Shown: positions 34,725 to 42,460 of the stretch, piece after piece
Layout: each line of letters begins with the position of its first letter
Position numbering within the stretch: the first letter of the stretch is position 1
DNA from: Scatosoma sp045542595
GTDB taxonomy: Bacteria > Bacillota > Clostridia > Christensenellales > Borkfalkiaceae
Length of the DNA stretch: 64,000 nucleotides
Direction of reading: 5' to 3'
Assembly (NCBI GenBank): GCA_045542595.1
Contig: JAZQLI010000023.1
Coordinates: forward strand, 5,975-69,974
Position numbers and translations under genes: made by a program
Notes under the pieces: model-generated
The model's database searches: none
What the model was told of the DNA's origin: nothing
The model's input: the letters and a program-made list of their open reading frames with translations, nothing else

Positions 34725-35670
34725 AAAAAACCTGTCCTTTTTTGGCTTTTCTGCCGTTTATAAAATCGTTCCCCGTCATAATTTTACCGCCCGAAGGCTG
34801 TACTTGCGTAATTTTTACCGCACCGTTTGCACACTTGACAAGCAATCCGCGTTTGGGTTTATCGGATAATACTTCCCCTATTTTCGCCGCCGTGAAATAC
34901 GCCTGCTCTTCTTCGGTAAGTTCCGCTTTTTCCGCACGATACACGTTGATTTTATTGCCGTCTAACATACTATACGCCACGGGCGCAGGGTTCATTGCGC
35001 GGATGAGATTTACCGTTTCTTCCACCGTTTTGGAAAAGTCGATTTGCGCCTGTTGTTTATGGATTTTTCGCACCGTTTGCGCGCCGACTTCCCCTTGCTT
35101 TTTCAAAGTAACTGCGCCCGATTGTATAGCGTACAATGCTTTTACAATCGTTTCCGCACCGAGTGCGGAAAGGCGCGAAGAAAGCTCTCCACACGTTTCA
35201 CTAGGTAAAATTTCCGTTGTTTCCACGCACACGATATCCCCCGTGTCCAGCCCAACGTCCGTTTTTATTACGGATACGCCCGTTTGCGTTTCGCCGTTTA
35301 AAATACAGCTTTGTATAGGCGACGCGCCGCGGTATTTCGGCAACAGCCCTGCGTGGATATTGTATACACCCTTTTCAAAACAATCGAGTAGCTCCTGCGT
35401 GAGAATTTGTCCGTATGCACACGTTACCATCAATTCTCCCCCGAATGCTTTTACCGCTTGGATATCGTCGCGAAGTCGGGGAGATTGCAACACGGGAATA
35501 CCGTACTTTTCCGCCGTAACCTTGACGGGCGGCGGCGTTAAAATGCCCCTTCTTCCCTGGGGTTTGTCTTCCTGCGTAATAACGCCCACCACTTCAAAAG
35601 CGCCGCTTTGTATAATATTTTCCAAAGGCAATACCGCAAACTGCGGCGTGCCTGCGTATACGATTTTCAT
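34714..35670 (-). CDS. fmt: Methionyl-tRNA formyltransferase
   Basis: Formylates the initiator Met-tRNA. The formyl-transferase motif NIHAGLLPKYRGASPIQ and KTDVGLDTGDIV are present; 318 residues with the C-terminal tRNA-binding domain. It lies 70 bases after def and overlaps rsmB. Confidence 0.96.
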   Translation of the reverse strand: MKIVYAGTPQFAVLPLENIIQSGAFEVVGVITQEDKPQGRRGILTPPPVKVTAEKYGIPVLQSPRLRDDIQAVKAFGGELMVTCAYGQILTQELLDCFEKGVYNIHAGLLPKYRGASPIQSCILNGETQTGVSVIKTDVGLDTGDIVCVETTEILPSETCGELSSRLSALGAETIVKALYAIQSGAVTLKKQGEVGAQTVRKIHKQQAQIDFSKTVEETVNLIRAMNPAPVAYSMLDGNKINVYRAEKAELTEEEQAYFTAAKIGEVLSDKPKRGLLVKCANGAVKITQVQPSGGKIMTGNDFINGRKAKKGQVFYAE

Positions 35671-35740
35671 ACCGTTTTCTCCTTTCGGTAAAAATGCGCT
35701 TTATCTTCAGCGCAAAAAGCTTACAATGCGTTATTCGTTA

Positions 35741-36193
35741 TTAGTTTTTCTCGATATGGGTAGCGCGGTCGATATACAGTACGCCGTCGAGATGGTCAAG
35801 TTCGTGGCAAATCGCACGTGCGAAAAAGCCTTTGGCTTGTAAGGTGTGTTTTTCTCCCGTACGGTCTTGATAGGAAAGCTTTACTTTCATAGGACGGGAA
35901 ACAATTCCGCTTTTACCGCGCACGGAAAGGCAGCCTTCCCAGCCCGTTTGTTCTCCTTTTTGCGAGAGAATGACGGGGTTGATGAATTCGAAATACCCTT
36001 CTTCTACGTCCACTACCACTACGCGGCGGAGTATACCCACCTGCGGCGCGGCAAGCCCTGCGCCCTGTTCCTTTTTAACCGTGTCTTTCATATCGTCGAG
36101 CAGTTTTATCAAACCGTCGTCAAATTGTTCCACGGGAAAACATTTTTGTCTTAATACGTCGTCGCCTACTTGCACTACGTTTCTAATCGCCAT
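35741..36193 (-). CDS. def: Peptide deformylase
   Basis: Removes formyl groups from new proteins. The three metal/active-site motifs are GAGLAAPQVG, EGCLS and HELDH in ICHELDHLDGVLY. 150 residues from the ATG at 36191-36193 (MAIRNVVQVG), which has GGAGTAG upstream; the frame extends into priA but that is not used. It lies 17 bases after priA. Confidence 0.96.
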   Translation of the reverse strand: MAIRNVVQVGDDVLRQKCFPVEQFDDGLIKLLDDMKDTVKKEQGAGLAAPQVGILRRVVVVDVEEGYFEFINPVILSQKGEQTGWEGCLSVRGKSGIVSRPMKVKLSYQDRTGEKHTLQAKGFFARAICHELDHLDGVLYIDRATHIEKN

Positions 36194-36210
36194 AATTTCT
36201 ACTCCTTTTG

Positions 36211-38385
36211 TTAGCTCATATTTGCAGGATTTTCTTCCACCGAAACGAGTACGTCGCGCGTACGCGCCTGTTCGCAAGAAGCGTAAATTTCGGGTAAAAC
36301 GGAAGTATCCGCAAGCCGCATCAACACTTGATAACGGTATTTGTTTTGTATCCTTTTTATCGGCGAGCGCATCTTATTGAAAAACAGGAATTTTTCAGGG
36401 GAATCGGTGTACAGTTTTTCCAAAGCAAAATACACGTCTTTGAGCGCTTCCAACGTTTTTTTATCGTCTTCGCCCGTAACCAGCACGCGCACGATTTTGG
36501 AAAAGGGCGGAAACGCCATTGCCGCACGCAGGGAAATTTCGTTTTGATAAAACCCTTCGTAATCGTACGAAGTGGCATACCGTAACACTTCGTTTTCGGG
36601 GTCGAACGTCTGTAATACTACCTTGCCCTTTTCTTCCGCGCGTCCGCTACGCCCTGCCACCTGCGTTATCAGTTGGAACGTGCGTTCTCTACTGCGATAG
36701 TCGGAAAAATGCAAACTCATATCCGCGTCCAAAATACCGACGAGTGTTACAGACGGAAAATCGTGTCCCTTAGCTATCATTTGCGTCCCGACGAGTATAT
36801 CCGCTTTTTTTTCGGCAAACTGTTTTAATATTTTATAATGCCCTTCCTTGCCGCTTGTCGTGTCGTTATCCATACGCAAAATACGCGCTTTGGGATAGAG
36901 TTTTTGTAAATCGTACACAACCCGTTGCGTACCCGTGCCTGCATACGAAAGTTTTTTACCGCCGCAATCGGGACAGGCAGAAAGCATTCCGTACTTCGCG
37001 CCGCAATAATGGCATTTTAAACAGTCTTCGTCTTTATGATAGGTCAGCGATACGTCGCAATATTCGCATTTTGCCACGTAACCGCATTCCTTACAAATCA
37101 CCGTTTGCGAATATCCCCTACGGTTCAAAAACAAAATGGCTTGTTTCTCTTCGGCAAGGCATTGTTCTAATTCTTCTTGGAGTGCGGACGAAAACGCCGT
37201 ATTGTTCCCCCTGCGCACTTCTCTACGCATATCCGAAATAATAATTTCGGGAAGCGGTTTCTTATTGATACGCTTTTGCATACGGATAAGCGAAAATTCG
37301 TTATCCATTGCCCGTTTATACGTATCAGCGGACGGCGTCGCGCTGCCTAATACCAGCTTACAACCGTTGTATTTCGCGCGCAAATACGCAACGTCGAACG
37401 TATTATATCTCGGCGCGGTTTCACTGGCATAACTACCATCGTGTTCTTCGTCGAGTATAATTATCCCGATATTTTCCATAGGCGCAAATATCGCACTCCT
37501 TGCGCCGATAGCAATTTTCGCTTCGCCCATGCGAAGCCGCCACCACTCGTCAAAGCGCTCGCCTGCGGAAAGTCCGCTATGCAAAATGGCGGCGTTTTTA
37601 CCAAACCGCGCCCGAAGCTGGGCAAGCATTTGCGGCGTAAGGGAAATTTCAGGCACTAAAAATATCGAGCTTTTCCCTGCCTTTAAACAGTCGGCAATCA
37701 GCGTTAAATACACTTCCGTTTTGCCGCTGCCCGTTACCCCGTGTAAAAGCTGTACGGTGCGCGTATCCGTTTGCACCGTTTTCACCGCGCGAAGCTGGTC
37801 TTCCGTCAGCGTATGCAAGATATCTTCGCGCTCTAACGTTTTATAGGGATCGCGCAGGGCTTGTTCTTTCGTGATTTGCACGTAACCTTTCTTTTCTAAG
37901 CCCGAAACACCGCCGGGGAACGACGCGTTTAAAAGGGCGCAATCGGTTTTGCCGTTGGCGTGTAAATATTCCGCCGCCGCCCGTTGGTTTTTCGCCGTTT
38001 TCGGCAGTTGTATTTCCGCAAGCGGCAAAATAAGGGTTGCGAAATTGCGCAATTTTTGCCGTACCTTGCCCGTACGCATTTCCGACGGCAAAAAAAGCCG
38101 CAACGTAAGCGCCTTGGGCACACGATACCGCGCTGTAATTTTTTCCGCAAGGGATAAACATTCGGCATTGAGTGCAGGAAGTTCGTCGTCGCAAGTAAAT
38201 ACTCGCTTGAGTTTTTCTCGGGGCACGGACGAATTTTCCTTTAAACGCATAATAAACCCGGGTAGAATTTTACCGCCAAAAGGCGCGCGAACGCGGCTGC
38301 CCACTACGGCAGTATCGTCGCAAAGATAATCGAATATTCTATCCGTTTCGCCCGACGCGATATCTACGATAACTTCGGCAATCAC
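36211..38385 (-). CDS. priA: Primosomal protein N' (replication restart helicase PriA)
   Basis: About 724 residues. An N-terminal DNA-binding domain is followed by Walker A GVTGSGKTEVY, DEEHDGSY and two zinc clusters (CKECGYVAKCEYCDVS and CLKCHYCG..ACPDCGG). It reloads the replisome at repaired forks. I place the start at GTG 38383-38385 (VIAEVIVDIASGETD) because AGGAGG lies seven bases upstream and the next residues begin the conserved domain; a longer frame reads through this ribosome site. Confidence 0.95.
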   Translation of the reverse strand: MIAEVIVDIASGETDRIFDYLCDDTAVVGSRVRAPFGGKILPGFIMRLKENSSVPREKLKRVFTCDDELPALNAECLSLAEKITARYRVPKALTLRLFLPSEMRTGKVRQKLRNFATLILPLAEIQLPKTAKNQRAAAEYLHANGKTDCALLNASFPGGVSGLEKKGYVQITKEQALRDPYKTLEREDILHTLTEDQLRAVKTVQTDTRTVQLLHGVTGSGKTEVYLTLIADCLKAGKSSIFLVPEISLTPQMLAQLRARFGKNAAILHSGLSAGERFDEWWRLRMGEAKIAIGARSAIFAPMENIGIIILDEEHDGSYASETAPRYNTFDVAYLRAKYNGCKLVLGSATPSADTYKRAMDNEFSLIRMQKRINKKPLPEIIISDMRREVRRGNNTAFSSALQEELEQCLAEEKQAILFLNRRGYSQTVICKECGYVAKCEYCDVSLTYHKDEDCLKCHYCGAKYGMLSACPDCGGKKLSYAGTGTQRVVYDLQKLYPKARILRMDNDTTSGKEGHYKILKQFAEKKADILVGTQMIAKGHDFPSVTLVGILDADMSLHFSDYRSRERTFQLITQVAGRSGRAEEKGKVVLQTFDPENEVLRYATSYDYEGFYQNEISLRAAMAFPPFSKIVRVLVTGEDDKKTLEALKDVYFALEKLYTDSPEKFLFFNKMRSPIKRIQNKYRYQVLMRLADTSVLPEIYASCEQARTRDVLVSVEENPANMS

Positions 38386-38443
38386 GCGTAATCCTCCTGC
38401 ATAAAGTCGAATTGCCTCGACGACGCGAGGCAATTAGAAAAGT

Positions 38444-38665
38444 TTAGTCTTTCGCGATAACCACTTTGCCTTCGGCAATATCCTTGCACGCGGTAAGCAG
38501 TTCTTTATCCTTGCCAGCGGAATCGGTTACGCCCAAATTCTTTTCGGTTTCGATAATTTGACGGGCACGTTTCGCTGCAATGGTGCAAAGCGCGTAACGG
38601 CTGATAGGGTCTTCTTCACTGCCAAGTTTTCTAATCATTTCATCTACGGAAGGTTCGTTAATCAT
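38444..38665 (-). CDS. rpoZ: RNA polymerase omega subunit
   Basis: 73 residues. MINEPSVDEMIRKLGSEEDP followed by SRYALCTIAAKRARQI is the omega signature, where the AAKRARQI helix clamps the beta' C-terminus. Its position between gmk and priA is the standard one; the coaBC gene often found next to it is absent. Confidence 0.94.
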   Translation of the reverse strand: MINEPSVDEMIRKLGSEEDPISRYALCTIAAKRARQIIETEKNLGVTDSAGKDKELLTACKDIAEGKVVIAKD

Positions 38666-38706
38666 ATCTATATCTCCTTAATTATTTTTCTTTTATTTGC
38701 AAAGGC

Positions 38707-39258
38707 TTACATTTTGCCGTCGAGAATGTTCTCCAGCGCGGCAAGCGCCTTATCCAAATCGTCGTTTATCACTACGTAATCGTATTTATCTTTTTGGGAC
38801 AGCTCGTAATCAAGCCGCGCAAGACGGCTTTGAATTTCTTCGTCCGTTTCAGAATTTCTCCCCTTTAAACGTTCAAACAGCGTTTCTTTCGACGGCGGCA
38901 CAACCATAACCAACACGCAATCGGGAAACGCTTTTTTCGCGTTCAACGCCCCTACTACGTCGATTTCTAAAATTACCGATTTTTCCTTGAGCGTTTCTTG
39001 CACGAACGATTTCGGCGTGCCGTAATAGTTGCCAAAATGCTCGTCGTATTCTAAAAAGTCCTGTTCTTCCACGCGGCGTAAAAAGTCTTGCTTGGTCAGA
39101 AAATAATATTCTCTGCCGTGCACTTCGCCTTCGCGCGGAGCGCGCGTCGTGCAGGATACCGATTCCACTACGTCGCTACGCTTTTTTACTAATTTTTTTA
39201 CCAACGTGCCCTTGCCGACTCCCGACGGACCGGACACCACCATAAGCCTGTTTTTCAT
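38707..39258 (-). CDS. gmk: Guanylate kinase
   Basis: Phosphorylates GMP to GDP. P-loop GPSGVGKGTL at residues 8-17, then SVSCTTRAPREGEVHGREYYF for GMP binding. 183 residues from the ATG at 39256-39258; a TTG eight codons upstream overlaps the yicC stop and has no better ribosome site. Confidence 0.96.
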   Translation of the reverse strand: MKNRLMVVSGPSGVGKGTLVKKLVKKRSDVVESVSCTTRAPREGEVHGREYYFLTKQDFLRRVEEQDFLEYDEHFGNYYGTPKSFVQETLKEKSVILEIDVVGALNAKKAFPDCVLVMVVPPSKETLFERLKGRNSETDEEIQSRLARLDYELSQKDKYDYVVINDDLDKALAALENILDGKM

Positions 39259-39274
39259 ATACGTTCTCTTGCGT

Positions 39275-40150
39275 TTATTCAAGATTTTGCACTTGTTCGC
39301 GCACTTTTTCTATTTCGTTTTTCAACGCCAAACCCAAACGGGTAATTTCCACGTCGTTGCTCTTAGAACAAGTGGTGTTCGCTTCGCGGTTGAATTCCTG
39401 TACCAAAAAGTCGAGCTTTCTACCCACTACGCCTTCCTTGCAAATAGCGCGGAACTGTTGAATATGCGAACGCAAACGGGTGAGTTCTTCGTCGATATTG
39501 CTCTTATCCGCAAACACTGCCACTTCGGTCAACAGTCTGTTTTCGTCGATAGCCGCGCCGTCTAAATACTCTTTCACTCTTGCGGTTAATTTTTGGCGGT
39601 ACTCTTCGGCGACAAGGGGTGCGCGCGTGGAAATTTGTTCCACCAAGTTTTCGATAACCTGCATACGCGCAAGCATATCTTCCTTGAGTTTTTCCCCTTC
39701 TGCAAGGCGCATTTGATTGAGATTGTCCAGTGCCGCGCCCAGCGCCGTTTTCAGCGCCGCAATAAGCGTTTCGTCCAAGCTTTGCGTTTCTTCCTGTTTT
39801 AATACTTCGGGATAGCGAAGCACCGTAGACACCGTGATATCGTCGGGCAAGGTAGGAAATTTTTCCTTGAGTGTGTTTGCCGCTTCGATATAGGACGCCG
39901 CAAGCGCCAAATCGGCGGTGAGTGCCGTGGGCTTTTCCCGTTTGTCCTTAAACGAGATAAATACGTCGGCGTGGCCGCGCGTTAATTTTTCTCTTACGAT
40001 ACTCTTTGCCGTTTCTTCGTATGCCGCAAAAATGCGCGGCGCTTTCATAGAAATATCCAAATAGCGGTTATTTACCGTTTTCATTTCACAGGTGAGTTCT
40101 AACTCCCCGTCGTTGTACGTGCCTTTGCCGTACCCCGTCATACTTAACAT
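39275..40150 (-). CDS. YicC-family endoribonuclease-like protein
   Basis: 291 residues that begin MLSMTGYGKGTYNDGE and end EEIEKVREQVQNLE-like, both typical of YicC; the C-terminal KSNDVEITRLGLALKNEIEKVREQ is the conserved end. Family members act on RNA (YicC and YloC as ribonucleases). It is first in the operon yicC-gmk-rpoZ-priA-def-fmt-rsmB-rlmN-ygjV-rpe. Confidence 0.93.
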   Translation of the reverse strand: MLSMTGYGKGTYNDGELELTCEMKTVNNRYLDISMKAPRIFAAYEETAKSIVREKLTRGHADVFISFKDKREKPTALTADLALAASYIEAANTLKEKFPTLPDDITVSTVLRYPEVLKQEETQSLDETLIAALKTALGAALDNLNQMRLAEGEKLKEDMLARMQVIENLVEQISTRAPLVAEEYRQKLTARVKEYLDGAAIDENRLLTEVAVFADKSNIDEELTRLRSHIQQFRAICKEGVVGRKLDFLVQEFNREANTTCSKSNDVEITRLGLALKNEIEKVREQVQNLE

Positions 40151-40197
40151 AGCGTTTTATCCTTGTGTTTTAACGTTAACCCTTTTAGGGTTATCCT

Positions 40198-40226
40198 ATT
40201 ATAGCAAATATTTCTTCAAAATACAA
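40198..40226 (-). promoter_or_regulatory. promoter of the yicC-to-rpe operon
   Basis: On the minus strand TTGTAT (40221-40226), 17 bp, TATAAT (40198-40203). A small hairpin AACCC/GGGTT lies in the leader. Confidence 0.75.
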
Positions 40227-40262
40227 GCACTATCGTACCCATTTTTTTCTTTTTTTATAAAA

Positions 40263-40284
40263 AAGAAAGCATTTTAGCTTTCTT
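40263..40284 (-). terminator. ligA terminator
   Basis: AAGAAAGC pairs with GCTTTCTT around the stop codon region of ligA and runs into a T-rich tract on the minus strand. Confidence 0.7.
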
Positions 40285-42226
40285 CTTCGTTCAAAAGGCG
40301 GGTAAATTCCGTCTCGTCTATAATTTTCACGCCTAATTTTTGCGCCTTTGCAAGCTTACTGCCCGCTTCCGCGCCAGCAACCACCAACGTCGTTTTCGCC
40401 GTTACGGACGATTGACAAACACCGCCACGCGCTTCGATAAGCTTTTGCGCTTCGCTCCGCTTGTAATGTTCTAACGAACCCGTAAGCACTACCGACTGTC
40501 CCGAAAAAACGCCTTCCGTTTTCTCTTCGCTCCATACAGGCGCAACGCCCACTTCAAAAAGTGCTGTAAGCTGGGCAAGGTTGTCTTCGTCTTTAAAAAA
40601 CGCCACGATATCGTTTGCCGTAATTTCGCCGATATTATCCATAGCAACCAGCTCTTCCACGGTGGCTTTTTGTAAATTTTCCACACTCTTAAAACGCGTT
40701 GCAAGGTCTTTCGCCGCAACCCTGCCTACCCCGTCCACACCGATTGCGAATAAAAACGCATCCAGCGTAGGCGTTTTGCTCTTCTTTATTTCCGTAAGCA
40801 AATTGTTTATTTTTTTCTCTTTAAAACCTTCTAAATCGGACAAATCTTCATAGGTCAAGCGGTATAAATCCGCAAAGGTTTTTACTCCTTTTTTCTCCAC
40901 CAAAAGTTGGGCGGTACTCTCGGAAAAGCCGTCGATATTCATCGCGTTTTTGCTTGCGTAGTGGTCTAGCTTCGCCACCAAGCGCGGCACGCAATTTCTA
41001 TTGGGGCAAAACAGGTGCGCGCCCGTTTCACATAACACGCTTTGACACGCAGGGCATACGGTAGGTTTTTTAATATCCGCACTGTTTTCGTAGTATTCCG
41101 TCGCGCCTAAAATTTCAGGAATAACTTCGTTAGAACGGCGCACCAACACTCGGGAATGCAGCTTTACTTTTTTTCGCTGCATATCCCCGTAATTGTTAAG
41201 CGTGGCTCTAGAAACGGTTGCACCGCCAAGCTCGACGGGCTCTAACAGCGCTAAAGGAGTCAGTTTGCCCGTGCGCCCCACCTGCCAAACGACGTCTTTG
41301 AGTATGGTAGTAACTTCTTCCGCTTCAAATTTATACGCCATTGCCCAACGGGGGAATTTATCGGTAAAGCCCATTTCTTCGCGCAGTGCGGCGTCGTTTA
41401 CCTTGATAACCGCGCCGTCCGTTAAAACGTCGATTTCGCGGCGTTGCGTTTGAATTTCTTGCAACGCTTTTTTTACTTCTTCGCCCGATTTGCAAACACA
41501 AAAGTACGGAAACACTTTAAACCCTTCTTGTTTTAAAAAGGCGTGCGCTTCCGTTTGCGAAAGCGTTTCACCCGTGGACATATAGTTGATATCGTAAAAA
41601 TAGATATCGGGCTTGCGTTGACGGGTAATTTTGGGGTCGAGATTGCGCACCGCGCCTGCCGCCGCATTTCGAGCGTTCTTTAACGGCTCTGCCGCCGTTT
41701 GATTGTATTTTTCCAGCACGGAAAGACGAATTACCGCTTCTCCGCGTACTTCCAACGTGCCTTGATAATTGATTTTTAAAGGGAAGGACGGAATGGTAAG
41801 CACTTGCGCCGTTACGTCTTCCCCCACCGTGCCGTTACCGCGCGTCGTTGCGCGGACGAACGCGCCTTTATCGTACGTTAAACATACCGTAAGCCCGTCG
41901 AATTTATATTCTACGGTGTATTCCGCTTCGCCGCCCGTTGCCTTTTCCACGCGCGTTACAAACGCGTCGATTTCCGTTTCGGTTACCGATTTATCCAAAC
42001 TGAACAGTCTTGCCAAATGTACGTGCTTTTCAAAGCCCTTAATCGGCTCGCCGCCTACTCTCCGTGTAGGGCTGTCGGGATAGACTTCACCGCTCGCTTC
42101 TTCCAAAGCGCGCAGTTCGTCGTATAACGTATCGTACTCCTTATCCGAAACGGTGGGGTTGTCTAACACGTAATATTCGTATGCCCATTTGTTTAAAACG
42201 TCTACAAGTTGTCGTTGTCTGTTCAT
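40274..42226 (-). CDS. ligA: NAD-dependent DNA ligase LigA
   Basis: 650 residues. The adenylated Lys is in YKFDGLTVCLTYDKG. The zinc finger reads CPACQSVLC...CPNRNC, followed by helix-hairpin-helix repeats (IGEITANDIVAFF) and a C-terminal BRCT domain (VFSGQSVVLTGSLEH). It seals nicks in replication and repair. The gene follows pcrA on the same strand, the usual pcrA-ligA pair, but with a 234-base gap that holds a structured repeat. Confidence 0.97.
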   Translation of the reverse strand: MNRQRQLVDVLNKWAYEYYVLDNPTVSDKEYDTLYDELRALEEASGEVYPDSPTRRVGGEPIKGFEKHVHLARLFSLDKSVTETEIDAFVTRVEKATGGEAEYTVEYKFDGLTVCLTYDKGAFVRATTRGNGTVGEDVTAQVLTIPSFPLKINYQGTLEVRGEAVIRLSVLEKYNQTAAEPLKNARNAAAGAVRNLDPKITRQRKPDIYFYDINYMSTGETLSQTEAHAFLKQEGFKVFPYFCVCKSGEEVKKALQEIQTQRREIDVLTDGAVIKVNDAALREEMGFTDKFPRWAMAYKFEAEEVTTILKDVVWQVGRTGKLTPLALLEPVELGGATVSRATLNNYGDMQRKKVKLHSRVLVRRSNEVIPEILGATEYYENSADIKKPTVCPACQSVLCETGAHLFCPNRNCVPRLVAKLDHYASKNAMNIDGFSESTAQLLVEKKGVKTFADLYRLTYEDLSDLEGFKEKKINNLLTEIKKSKTPTLDAFLFAIGVDGVGRVAAKDLATRFKSVENLQKATVEELVAMDNIGEITANDIVAFFKDEDNLAQLTALFEVGVAPVWSEEKTEGVFSGQSVVLTGSLEHYKRSEAQKLIEARGGVCQSSVTAKTTLVVAGAEAGSKLAKAQKLGVKIIDETEFTRLLNEEES

Positions 42227-42294
42227 CGTTTTTCCCTTTTGGTTGTTTGGTTTTTAGTTTCAAGGTTTTCTTTCGCGCATTGATAGAGGCGGCT

Positions 42295-42450
42295 TGACAA
42301 AGGTTTTCGAAGTATATACGCGCCCCACTACCGTTAAAACGCGGAAATACAAGTAAACCGCGAAAGGCGAGGCTTTTCAAAGCGCGCGTACATAGACGTA
42401 CGCAAGCAAGAAAAACGTAGCCTGACAAAGGTTTACGAAGTATATGCGCG
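42295..42450. repeat. 28-bp direct repeats flanking element copy 2
   Basis: Bases 42295-42322 and 42423-42450 match at 26 of 28 positions; both contain TGACAAAGGTTT and CGAAGTATAT. They lie 128 bp apart in the same orientation and bracket the structured element at 42331-42415. Confidence 0.85.
42331..42415 (-). repeat. Dispersed structured element, copy 2 (pcrA/ligA gap)
   Basis: Contains the CCG-TTAAAACG-CGG hairpin, the box ATACAAG (42347-42353), the outer stem TTTTC (42374-42378) / GAAAA (42410-42414) and the inner hairpin GCGTAC-ATAGAC-GTACGC (42386-42403). The distances of 7 and 6 nt between outer and inner stems equal those of copies 1 and 3. Confidence 0.7.
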
Positions 42451-42460
42451 TTTCGTTACA

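Noticed and set aside
34742..35842. 366-residue rightward open frame
   Set aside because: Antisense of fmt and the def end; no family match and no start signals.
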